NCBI GenBank assembly: GCA_934668285.1
Contig: CAKUNB010000057.1
Span: 1 to 9,299 of the forward strand
Origin: an uncultured Oscillospiraceae bacterium
Lineage (GTDB): Bacteria; Bacillota; Clostridia; Oscillospirales; Oscillospiraceae
Direction of reading: 5' to 3'
Length of the DNA: 9,299 nt
The number at the start of each line of letters is the position of its first letter. Position 1 is the stretch's first letter. The position numbers and the translations under genes were made by a program. Below, piece by piece: positions 1-6,194 of the stretch. The notes under the pieces were generated by a model, which had not been told where the DNA came from, did no database searches, and worked only from the letters and a program-made list of their open reading frames with translations.

Positions 1-2
1 CC

Positions 3-539
3 TATTCCAAATTGGAAGGCTTTGCGTTTTTGCCGATCACCTGCTTCACCATGGCGCTGACGACCTTTGTCAGCCAGAATCTCGGCGCGGGGCAGCACGA
101 GCGGGCAAAAAAAGGCTCCGTCTTCGGCATCATCAGCTGCGTCATTATGGCCGAGCTGATCGGCGTGATTCTGCTGGTCTTTTCTCGCCCGCTGCTGTCG
201 TTCTTCACGGACAATGAGGCGGCAATCGCCGTCGGCACCAAGCAGATTCGGGTAGAGGCGCTGTTTTTCTGCATGCTGTCGCTGTCGCACTGTATCGCGG
301 CAATCATGCGCGGCGCGGGAAAGCCGCTGGTGCCGATGTTCGTCATGCTGGGCGCATGGTGCATCCTGCGCGTCGCGTATATCAGCATCGTCGTCCCGAT
401 CGTTCAGGAGAGCTGGGTCATTTTCTCCGCCTATCCCCTGACGTGGACGGTCAGCAGCATCGTCTTCCTGATTTTCTACCTGAAAACCGACTGGATTCAC
501 GGCTTCGACAAAAAAGCCGCGCTGTCCAAGAAAGCATAA
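3..539 (+). CDS. MATE family efflux transporter, C-terminal part (5' truncated by window edge)
   Basis: This is the last 178 residues of a multidrug and toxin extrusion (MATE) type membrane transporter, which would exchange Na+ or H+ for cationic compounds or drugs across the cytoplasmic membrane. The reading frame is open from the window edge, so the TTG at 12 is not its start. Visible features are the MATE-like stretch GFAFLPITCFTMALTTFVSQNLGAG near the beginning (quoted in part: TTFVSQNLGAG), followed by a basic loop (HERAKKG), and then about four hydrophobic segments (near VFGIISCVIMAELIGVILLV, ALFFCMLSLSHCIAAIM, VPMFVMLGAWCILRVAYIS and a final helix ending at FLIFYLKTDW). The family is usually about 450 residues, so more than half lies outside the window. 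It ends TAA at 537-539 and is followed at once by an intrinsic terminator, so it is the last gene of its unit. It converges on the ABC transporter operon. The family call is firm; the substrate is unknown. Confidence 0.9.
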   Translation, partial: YSKLEGFAFLPITCFTMALTTFVSQNLGAGQHERAKKGSVFGIISCVIMAELIGVILLVFSRPLLSFFTDNEAAIAVGTKQIRVEALFFCMLSLSHCIAAIMRGAGKPLVPMFVMLGAWCILRVAYISIVVPIVQESWVIFSAYPLTWTVSSIVFLIFYLKTDWIHGFDKKAALSKKA

Positions 540-540
540 T

Positions 541-578
541 CAACCCGCCCGATTCCAAACCGGAATCGGGCGGGTTTT
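541..578 (+). terminator. Intrinsic terminator of the MATE gene
   Basis: A perfect 15-bp stem (542-556 with 562-576, starting AACCCGCCCGATTCC) around a 5-base AAACC loop is followed by TTTT at 575-578. It begins two bases after the MATE stop codon. The stem is long and GC-rich, and its A residues at 542-543 pair with the first two T residues of the T-run, so it may also work in the reverse direction, although no good T-run follows on the minus strand. Confidence 0.85.
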
Positions 579-584
579 CAAGTC

Positions 585-675
585 TGTCATTGCGAGGCCG
601 CAGGCCGTGGCAATCTCGTGCAGGCAGTTGCGAAAGAAAACGGATAGCCACGTCGCTTCGCTCCTCGCAATGACA
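585..675. repeat. Palindromic intergenic repeat, copy 1 (TGTCATTGCGAGG family)
   Basis: A 91-base element is bounded by perfect inverted 13-mers, TGTCATTGCGAGG (585-597) and CCTCGCAATGACA (663-675). A second pair lies inside these: CCGTGGCAATC (605-615) and GGATAGCCACG (642-652, one mismatch). A small hairpin GGCC-GCA-GGCC (596-606) joins the left outer and inner motifs. The same architecture recurs in inverted orientation at 5922-6136. It shares with that copy not only the ends but also internal sequence (GGCAATCTCGTGCAGGC here, GGCAATCTTGTGCAGGC there). It resembles the small non-coding palindromic elements scattered between genes in many bacterial genomes. No coding capacity is evident. 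Confidence 0.85.
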
Positions 676-697
676 TGTTCGGGACCTTAGAGCTTTG

Positions 698-725
698 CTG
701 CCCGACTTTGGCTGGAGTCGGGCAG
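698..725. terminator. Hairpin between convergent genes, possible terminator of the ABC operon
   Basis: A perfect 10-bp stem, CTGCCCGACT (698-707) with AGTCGGGCAG (716-725), encloses an 8-base loop. It lies five bases beyond the stop codon of the downstream ABC gene on the minus strand, which is the right place for its terminator. The minus-strand sequence after the stem (CAAAGCTC) has no T-run. On the plus strand the stem is followed by ATGTTTTATG. The termination role is therefore inferred from position and structure, not from a full canonical signal. Confidence 0.5.
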
Positions 726-730
726 ATGTT

Positions 731-2554
731 TTATGCTTCGTCGGCGGCAGTATAATACTGCGCCTGCGCGTTCCAGAGGGCGGCATAGGGGCGGCCGGTT
801 TCGGCGAGGAGGGTTTCATGCGTGCCGGTTTGCACGATCTGGCCGTCGGCGAACACTGCAATCTTGTCGCAGAAGCGGCAGGAGGCGAGGCGATGGCTGA
901 TGTAGACCGCCGTTTTTCCGCCGGAGATATCGCTGAATTTGCGGTAGACCTCATATTCGGAAACCGGGTCCAGCGCGGCGGTCGGCTCGTCGAGGATAAT
1001 AAAGGGCGCGTCCTTATACAGTGCGCGGGCCAGCGCGATCTTCTGCGCCTCGCCGCCGGAAATTTCGACACCGGCGGGGTCAAAATTCTGATACAGCGCC
1101 GTGTCCAGTCCCTGCGGCATGGCGGACAACCGCTCGCCGAAGCCCGCCTCGGTCAGGCAGTCGGCTGCCCGGACCCGGTCATAGGCCGCGCCTGCCGCAA
1201 CATTCTGCCCCAGCGGAAAGGCAAACAGCCGGAAATCCTGAAATACCACGGAAAACAGCGCCAGATATTCCTCGTAATCATACTTCCGAATGTCCACGCC
1301 ATTGAGTAAAATAACACCCTCGGTGGGGTCGTAGAGGCGGCAGAGGAGCTTGATAAACGTTGTCTTGCCGCTGCCGTTGCGCCCCACGACGGCCAGCCGC
1401 TGGCCGATCTTGAACTTGAGGCTCACATGGCGCAGCGCGTAGCTTTCCGTGTTCGGATAGCGGAAGGAAACGTCGCAAAACTCGATGGTATAGTCGTTGT
1501 CGTCCCGTTTTTCGACGGAAAGCGTGCCTTGATACATGGGGTTCAGAATGTCGAAATAGGAAAAGTAACGCTTCGTGTACGTGTCGTTCAGCGCGAGGAT
1601 TTGCGTCACGCGGACCAGCCCGACGGCGCCGGTCAGCAGCAGCACCACGCTGGATACATACTGCGCAATCGAGCCGACAGAAAGCCCGCCTTGTAACGCG
1701 CCTGCGATCAGCAGCAGATACACCCCGCCGCGCAGGAGATATTCCATACCCGTGGACAGCAGCTTCAGCGCACTGCATTGCAGGGTGCATTTGGCCTCCC
1801 GCACGCTGACCTCATCGTAAAAACGCCGCTCGAAGGCGCCGAGTGGGCCGGCCATGCCATAGAGCCGGATGTCCTTTCCGGTCGTGTAATGAGAAATATA
1901 TGTAAAAAACCGGTCGAGCGTAATATTGCTCTGTGTGCAGCTCGCGGCGTAGGCGTTGTTGAGCTGAGTCGAGCGCTTGCTGACGAACATATTGGCCGCC
2001 AGCGTCAGCGCGACCCCGCCCGCAAAGGCCAGCTTCGCCCAGAGCGGGATAGCCCGGACAGCAAAAAAAGACACAGTAAGCGACACGGATGCGACGACCT
2101 GCACGATGCAGCGCACGGCGCGGTTCAGGCAGCCGGCAAAATAGAAAAGATTGAAGCCCGTCCTGCTCTCGGTGTAGATGCGCTCGGCCAGCAGGGCGGT
2201 CTGCCGGTCCTCGATCGAGGCGTAGGCCAGGTGCATGGCCTTCTCGGCAAACTGCCACTCGTGCGCGTCGTCCAGCTCCAGCTTGCCGCGCTCCGTCTGC
2301 GCCTCTAAAAGCGCCTTGCAGAGGGTCAGCAGCGCCGTCAGCCCGACGGTCAGCCCGGCGTAGAGCGCCAGCGTCCGGACGCCCGCGCCGGCGGTCAGCG
2401 CGTCGATGAGGCGGGCGGAGAAATAAATCGGCACGTAAGGCAGCAGCGCCGTCACGGCAGCCCCCAGCATCAGCGCCAGAACATAACGGCGGCTCAGCCG
2501 GTACAGCAGCCGCAGAGAGCGGGAAATGATACGGCAATGTTCACGCAGCGTCAT
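731..2554 (-). CDS. ABC exporter half-transporter (fused TMD-NBD), second subunit
   Basis: This 607-residue protein has an N-terminal six-helix type membrane domain (about residues 20-325) and a C-terminal ATPase domain (about 355-600). ATPase motifs are complete: Walker A GRNGSGKTT (391-399, K397), Q-loop Q439, signature ISGGE (498-502), Walker B FIILDE with catalytic E523, D-loop and H-loop H554. The length fits the exporter family of fused half-transporters. The ATG overlaps the stop of the upstream ABC gene as ATGA, with AGGGAGGG about 7 bases before it, so the two are translationally coupled and probably form a heterodimer in the cytoplasmic membrane. There is no N-terminal C39 peptidase domain, so leader cleavage of a bacteriocin is not suggested. 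Context (LytTR/GHKL pair upstream) suggests export of a peptide or toxic compound; the substrate cannot be read from sequence. The ABC exporter call is firm, the partner assignment likely. Confidence 0.95.
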   Translation of the reverse strand: MTLREHCRIISRSLRLLYRLSRRYVLALMLGAAVTALLPYVPIYFSARLIDALTAGAGVRTLALYAGLTVGLTALLTLCKALLEAQTERGKLELDDAHEWQFAEKAMHLAYASIEDRQTALLAERIYTESRTGFNLFYFAGCLNRAVRCIVQVVASVSLTVSFFAVRAIPLWAKLAFAGGVALTLAANMFVSKRSTQLNNAYAASCTQSNITLDRFFTYISHYTTGKDIRLYGMAGPLGAFERRFYDEVSVREAKCTLQCSALKLLSTGMEYLLRGGVYLLLIAGALQGGLSVGSIAQYVSSVVLLLTGAVGLVRVTQILALNDTYTKRYFSYFDILNPMYQGTLSVEKRDDNDYTIEFCDVSFRYPNTESYALRHVSLKFKIGQRLAVVGRNGSGKTTFIKLLCRLYDPTEGVILLNGVDIRKYDYEEYLALFSVVFQDFRLFAFPLGQNVAAGAAYDRVRAADCLTEAGFGERLSAMPQGLDTALYQNFDPAGVEISGGEAQKIALARALYKDAPFIILDEPTAALDPVSEYEVYRKFSDISGGKTAVYISHRLASCRFCDKIAVFADGQIVQTGTHETLLAETGRPYAALWNAQAQYYTAADEA

Positions 2555-4386
2555 GTTGCATTCCCTCCCTGATAATCCTTGCGATACCAGCAGCTTTGTA
2601 TTTCGTAGAGCTTGGCGTATTCGCCGCCCTGCGCGATCAGCGCCTCGTGCGTCCCCTCCTCGGTGATCTTGCCGTCCTTTAGGAACAGAATGCGGTCGCA
2701 GAAGCGGGTAGAGGCCAGCCGGTGCGAGATAAAGAGCGAGGTTTTGCCCTCTGTCATGTCGCGGTATTGCAGGTAGATTTCATTTTCGGCAATCGGGTCC
2801 AGCGCGGCGGTCGGCTCGTCGAGAACGAGGACCGGAGCGTTTTTATACAGCGCCCGCGCCATCATCAGCTTCTGCGCCTCGCCGCCGGAAAGCTCGATGC
2901 CGTCGGCGTTGATCTGCTTGTCAAGGCGGGTGTCGATGCCGTGCGGCAGCGAATCCAGCTTACCGCCCAGCCCCGCCTGCCGCATACAGGCCTCGGCGCG
3001 GACCTTGTCCACGGCATCGCCGAGGTCGCCCGCGACCGTTTCGGCCAGCGAGAAGAACGAGGTCTGCACGTCCTGAAACACGGGCGAAAACAGACGGTAA
3101 TACTCCGAACGGCGGAAGCTTTGAATCGGTATACCGTTCAGACGAATCTCGCCCGCCGTCGGGCGATAAAGACCGCACAGGAGCTTGACGAGCGTTGTCT
3201 TGCCTGCGCCATTCGCACCGACGAGTGCCACGCGCTCCCCGGCGCGGAGGGTAAAGCTCAGATCGTCCAGGGTGTTCTGCTCCGCGCCGTCGTAGCGGAA
3301 GGAAACGTGGTCAAACGTCAGCTCCGGCGCATGGTCGAGCTGCGCCGAAGCGTCCAGCTTGGCGCTCTCATCGTCCTCGGGCAGATCGAGGTATTCGCGG
3401 TAATCGCTGACCTTCAGGCTCGCGGCCTGCATGGTGTTCCATGCGCTCAGAAGATTGCCGACAAACGTCGCAAAGCCGGAAATTGCCGCAAAGTAGAGCA
3501 AAAACTGATCGGCTGTCAACCGTCCTTGCAGTGCCATGGAAATTAAAACAGCATAGGCCGCGCCGTCGCGCAGTAAAATCACGCCGAGATCGGCAAGGCA
3601 GGGCAGCAGCCTGCAGCGGTTCAGGCGGTCCTTCCATGCAAGATGCTGCTCCATCAAATCCCGGTAGATCCTGCGCAGCCAGTCCACCATACCGTAGACG
3701 CGGATGTCCTTCGCCGCGGCAAAATCGGCGGACCGCTTCGCGGTGTAGCGCAGGCGCTTTTCCAGATCGGCACGTTCCACGCGGGCGCGGTATTCGCAGC
3801 GGTTGTAGGCCCGGACACAGAACCAGTTGACGAGCGGCGCAAGCGTCAGCAGCAGGACGAGCCACGGACTTACAAAGGAAATGACCGTGCCGAACAGGAA
3901 ATAACACAATAGATTCTGCACGATGCTCATCGCCTGCTGCGGGACCTCCAGAAACGGCACACTGCCGCTGTTCATCCATAGGGCGGACGAGGCGCGCTCC
4001 TGCAGGTCGCGCACGGCCTTGCTCTCGTATTGCTGATAAAAGCAGCGCATGGATTTGGCATCCAGCGCGGCATCCTGCCGGAAGCGGAAGCGGGTAGCGT
4101 AGACTTTCTGCATCGACTGCAAAAACTCGCCCAGTGCGGCGGCCAGCAGCGTCGCGCCGAGCAGCAGCCCGACGGCCAGCGCCGCGTGCGCGAAGGACTG
4201 CCCCTGCGTCACCTCGGCGACGACCAGCGCAGGCAGGCGAATTTCCGCCCATGCGAGGAACACTGCCAGCGGAACGGCCAGCGCCATCAGCCAGAAGGAC
4301 TGCGGCGTGCTGCGCAGCATGGTGCGAAAGCTCCAGAGCGCGTTACTTAGCGCGGAGAGCGCGGACTTTTTCGGTTTTTCTTTCAA
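2551..4386 (-). CDS. ABC exporter half-transporter (fused TMD-NBD), first subunit
   Basis: This 611-residue fused membrane/ATPase protein has hydrophobic helices spread over about residues 30-310 and an ATPase domain from about 355. Motifs are Walker A GANGAGKTT (390-398, K396), Q-loop Q438, signature LSGGE (499-503), Walker B VLVLDE with catalytic E524, and H-loop H555. Both this protein and its partner keep the catalytic glutamate, so neither ATP site looks degenerate by these residues. I chose the TTG at 4386: AAAGGAG (4402-4396) lies nine bases upstream, whereas the nearby ATG at 4393 is only two bases from the site and is out of frame. A 94-base gap with a hairpin separates it from the kinase gene, so expression may be partly independent of the two-component genes. 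The stop overlaps the next gene's start by four bases. It likely forms a heterodimeric exporter with the following gene product. Confidence 0.93.
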   Translation of the reverse strand: MKEKPKKSALSALSNALWSFRTMLRSTPQSFWLMALAVPLAVFLAWAEIRLPALVVAEVTQGQSFAHAALAVGLLLGATLLAAALGEFLQSMQKVYATRFRFRQDAALDAKSMRCFYQQYESKAVRDLQERASSALWMNSGSVPFLEVPQQAMSIVQNLLCYFLFGTVISFVSPWLVLLLTLAPLVNWFCVRAYNRCEYRARVERADLEKRLRYTAKRSADFAAAKDIRVYGMVDWLRRIYRDLMEQHLAWKDRLNRCRLLPCLADLGVILLRDGAAYAVLISMALQGRLTADQFLLYFAAISGFATFVGNLLSAWNTMQAASLKVSDYREYLDLPEDDESAKLDASAQLDHAPELTFDHVSFRYDGAEQNTLDDLSFTLRAGERVALVGANGAGKTTLVKLLCGLYRPTAGEIRLNGIPIQSFRRSEYYRLFSPVFQDVQTSFFSLAETVAGDLGDAVDKVRAEACMRQAGLGGKLDSLPHGIDTRLDKQINADGIELSGGEAQKLMMARALYKNAPVLVLDEPTAALDPIAENEIYLQYRDMTEGKTSLFISHRLASTRFCDRILFLKDGKITEEGTHEALIAQGGEYAKLYEIQSCWYRKDYQGGNAT

Positions 4387-4395
4387 AACGCATCG

Positions 4396-4402
4396 CTCCT
4401 TT
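4396..4402 (-). promoter_or_regulatory. Ribosome binding site that fixes a TTG start
   Basis: On the minus strand AAAGGAG is followed nine bases later by TTG (4386). The intervening ATG (4393-4391) is only two bases from the site and opens a different frame, so it is not the start of the ABC gene. This site is why the TTG codon was chosen. Confidence 0.75.
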
Positions 4403-4439
4403 CTGGCGCTATCCTAGCACAACGCGGCGCAAAACGGAA

Positions 4440-4476
4440 AATTCGTGCACCAACTGCATCCAGCGGCGCACGAATT
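4440..4476 (-). other. Hairpin in the kinase-ABC intergenic gap, possible attenuator
   Basis: In minus-strand RNA, AAUUCGUGCGCC (4476-4465) pairs with GGUGCACGAAUU (4451-4440), twelve pairs including one G-U, around a 13-base loop. The lower stem runs into TTTT and then CCGTTTT. It starts four bases after the kinase stop codon. This could be a weak terminator or attenuator that lowers exporter expression relative to the regulator genes. The T-run is short, so the function is uncertain. Confidence 0.45.
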
Positions 4477-4480
4477 GCAA

Positions 4481-5131
4481 TCAGGGCAGCGCGGGCACCA
4501 GAAACTCCGAGGTGAACGCGCCGTCCTCGCTGTTGAATTTGACCCAGCCGCCGTGCTGTGCGATGATGGCCTCCGCGCGGTGCAGGCCGAAGCCGTGCAG
4601 GCCGGTCTTGCTCGTGCGGAAAAGGCTGCCGTGCTTCAGCTGCTTTTTTCCGGCGGCGTTGAGGAGGTAGCAATAGAGCATCGATCCCTTGAGGCACAGG
4701 GTCAGGCGAAGGAATTTTTCTCCCTCCGTGCTCCCGCAGGCCTCGATGGCGTTGTCCAGAAGATTTCCAAGGACGATGCTCAGCTCCAGATCGGACAGCG
4801 CCAGCTCCGGCGGGAGGTTGGCCTGCACGGTCACGGCGATGCCCGCTGCCCGCGCCTGCGCGAGCTTTGCCGATAAAATGGCATCTACGGTCACGTTGCC
4901 GGTCTTGAGCAGCGTGTCCACCGTTTGCAGACTGCGGTCGAGCTGCTCGATATAGGCAAGGGCGCGGTCCGTTTCCCCGGCCTCAAGCTGGCCCTTGAGC
5001 GCCTGCAAATGGTGATGAAAATCGTGCTTATAGCCGCGCATCTCGCTATGGATGCTGCGGACCTCCTCCAGATGCTGTTTTGCCTGCGCCTCCTGCATCT
5101 CGACGAGGCGCAAATACGTTCTCTTTCGCAT
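4481..5131 (-). CDS. Short GHKL sensor histidine kinase without membrane domain
   Basis: This 216-residue kinase belongs to the GHKL/Agr-type group that phosphorylates LytTR response regulators. The N terminus (1-32) is a charged, probably coiled-coil helix. The phosphoacceptor is H36 in the motif YKHDFHHHLQAL. The linker DAILSAK (83-89) is typical of the group. The ATP-binding N-box is GNLLDNAIEA (122-131, N123, D126, N127), and the G-box is HGFGL (179-183). Family members usually have about 400 or more residues with several N-terminal membrane helices; here none is present, so the protein should be cytosolic. The ATG at 5131 has GAGGT five bases upstream and lies eight bases after the response regulator stop, so the start is well supported and the shortness is not a start-choice artefact. 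It presumably acts on the adjacent regulator. How it would sense a signal is not evident. Confidence 0.9.
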   Translation of the reverse strand: MRKRTYLRLVEMQEAQAKQHLEEVRSIHSEMRGYKHDFHHHLQALKGQLEAGETDRALAYIEQLDRSLQTVDTLLKTGNVTVDAILSAKLAQARAAGIAVTVQANLPPELALSDLELSIVLGNLLDNAIEACGSTEGEKFLRLTLCLKGSMLYCYLLNAAGKKQLKHGSLFRTSKTGLHGFGLHRAEAIIAQHGGWVKFNSEDGAFTSEFLVPALP

Positions 5132-5139
5132 ACGCTACC

Positions 5140-5841
5140 TCAATTTCTCGCGATGAACGCGCGGTTGATGTCGTCATATTTTCCCCGCGCGACGGGCAGC
5201 TCCGCGCCGGAGCGGAGGGTGAGCGCGGTGCGGCCGATGCGGGTGATCTGCTTCAGGTTGACCAGGTAGGAGCGGTGGACGCGGAAAAAGTCCGCGCTGA
5301 GTCGCTGCTCGAAGGAGGAAATGCCCTCCCGGAGGCGGTAGTCGCGCGGCGCGGCGTGGACAACCAGCTCATGCCGGAAGGATTCGATGTAAAAAATGTC
5401 CGCTTCATAGAGCTTGATCGTCTCGCCGTCGGCGGAAAACACGACAAACGGCGGCTCAGCCGCCAGCTTTTCTGCCGCGCGGGAGAGGACGGCGCTGAGC
5501 TTTTCCACCGCAACGGGCTTGACCAGATAGTGCAGCGCATCGACCTCGTAGCCCTCGGCGACGAACTCAAAATGCGACGTAATGAACACGATCTCCGCGC
5601 GGCTGCCCGCCTGCCGGAGCTGCTTGGCAAGCTCGATGCCGCTCATGGCCCGCATTTCCACGTCGAGCAGGAAAATATCATATGGCATCCCGCCCGCACA
5701 GGCAAACCAGAGGGCCTCTGCGCTGGGAAACAGCTCGATTTTACAATCGTGCTGCGTTGCCCGGCCCCATGCGAAAACTGCCGCTTGCAGCGCCTCCGCC
5801 TGCGGCAGCTCATCGTCGCAAATCGCAATATGATAGGTCAT
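5140..5841 (-). CDS. LytTR-family response regulator (REC-LytTR)
   Basis: This 233-residue DNA-binding regulator has a receiver domain (about 1-120) with the acidic pocket D9/D10, phosphoacceptor D60 in FLLDVEM, T88 and K108 in LVKP. A LytTR domain follows (about 135-230, with DIFYIES and FFRVHRSYLVNL). LytTR proteins of the AgrA/ComE/VirR type bind direct repeats upstream of exporter, peptide or virulence genes. The ATG at 5841 begins MTYHIAICDDE and has AAAGGGCGG just upstream. The frame stays open further upstream to 6177, but only through the palindromic repeats, and that extension has no domain content. It is the first gene of the unit with the kinase (8 bases downstream) and is followed by the two exporter genes, its likely targets. 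No promoter or LytTR direct-repeat box could be picked out with confidence in the gap upstream. Confidence 0.95.
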   Translation of the reverse strand: MTYHIAICDDELPQAEALQAAVFAWGRATQHDCKIELFPSAEALWFACAGGMPYDIFLLDVEMRAMSGIELAKQLRQAGSRAEIVFITSHFEFVAEGYEVDALHYLVKPVAVEKLSAVLSRAAEKLAAEPPFVVFSADGETIKLYEADIFYIESFRHELVVHAAPRDYRLREGISSFEQRLSADFFRVHRSYLVNLKQITRIGRTALTLRSGAELPVARGKYDDINRAFIARN

Positions 5842-5872
5842 GCCATCGCCGCCCTTTCGTCCGATTTCACAA

Positions 5873-5897
5873 ACAGCTCCCCGGCTTGGGGAGCTGT
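5873..5897 (-). terminator. Perfect hairpin upstream of the response regulator, terminator-like
   Basis: ACAGCTCCCC (5873-5882) and GGGGAGCTGT (5888-5897) form a perfect 10-bp stem with a 5-base loop. On the minus strand the stem continues into TTGTG, with only a short T-run. It could end read-through from the dacF/uracil-DNA glycosylase unit or sit in the leader of the regulator mRNA. Its right arm shares GGAGCTGTGAT with 6180-6190, so it may instead belong to the repeat family. Confidence 0.45.
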
Positions 5898-5921
5898 GAT
5901 GGTTTATCAAAAGCCTAAGTT

Positions 5922-6136
5922 TGTCATTGCGAGGCCCTGAAAGGGCCGTGGCAATCCGTTTTCCCTTTCCCCGCGCCGCTGCGCCTTGGCTCCCTCTTTG
6001 AGGGAGCTGGCACGGCGAAGCCGTGACTGAGGGAGTCCCCCCGCGCCCGCAGGAGCAGGTTACGGTGAGGTATGCGCCAAAACCGAAGTGCCTGCACAAG
6101 ATTGCCACGGTTTGCTGTGCAAACCTCGCAATGACA
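5922..6136. repeat. Palindromic intergenic repeat, copy 2, interrupted
   Basis: This is a second copy of the element at 585-675, in inverted orientation. The outer pair is TGTCATTGCGAGG (5922-5934) with CCTCGCAATGACA (6124-6136), extended by one T/A pair at 5921 and 6137. The inner pair CCGTGGCAATC (5946-5956) and GATTGCCACGG (6100-6110) is perfect. Each end carries its own mini-hairpin: GGCCCT-GAA-AGGGCC (5933-5947) and GGTTTGC-TGT-GCAAACC (6109-6125). The hairpin sequences differ from copy 1, yet the pairing is kept. The copy is 215 bases long rather than 91 because a different sequence of roughly 120 bases (about 5969-6088) sits in its centre. Confidence 0.85.
5969..6088. mobile_element. 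Second palindromic element nested within repeat copy 2
   Basis: Aligning the two repeat copies leaves about 120 extra bases here; the boundaries are approximate. The insert holds GCTCCCTC-TTT-GAGGGAGC (5989-6007, perfect 8-bp stem), immediately followed by CACGGC-GAA-GCCGTG (6011-6025, perfect 6-bp stem) and then CTGAGGGAGTC. A repeat of the form GGCTCCCTC...GAGGGAGCTGGC...CTGAGGGAG is, to my recollection, common between genes of gut Clostridia. No transposase or coding sequence is present, so if mobile it would depend on functions supplied elsewhere. The mobile-element label is inference from the nested position. Confidence 0.55.
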
Positions 6137-6194
6137 ATTTCGGGGCGCGTAGCCGCCGAAAGCAGTTCCGCAAACACGTGGAGCTGTGATTATT

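Larger units (their letters stand above)
5842..6194. other. 353-base gene-free gap between uracil-DNA glycosylase and response regulator
   Basis: No gene is supported here. The gap contains a 10-bp hairpin (5873-5897), a palindromic repeat (5922-6136) and a short unique stretch (6137-6194). A direct repeat GGAGCTGTGAT occurs at 5890-5900 and 6180-6190, flanking almost the whole repeat-bearing segment. I looked for a small signal-peptide gene of the AgrD kind next to the LytTR/GHKL pair and found none with a ribosome binding site. No convincing promoter for the response regulator was identified, although one must lie here or further upstream. Confidence 0.75.

Noticed and set aside
12..14. TTG as the true start of the MATE gene
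   Set aside because: The frame is open to the window edge and the family needs about 250 or more residues before this point.
2722..3546. Plus-strand frames within the ABC transporter genes
   Set aside because: They are complementary-strand shadows of strongly supported ATPase domains and have no family resemblance.
585..6136. CRISPR array suggested by repeated palindromic units
   Set aside because: There are only two copies, more than 5 kb apart and in opposite orientation, without regular spacers or cas genes.
5842..6177. Upstream extension of the LytTR regulator frame
   Set aside because: The frame is open only because it runs through the palindromic repeats. The receiver domain begins exactly at the ATG at 5841, which has its own ribosome binding site.
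5842..6194. AgrD-like or other small signal-peptide gene beside the LytTR/GHKL pair
   Set aside because: No short frame with a ribosome binding site and plausible leader was found; most of the interval is palindromic repeat.
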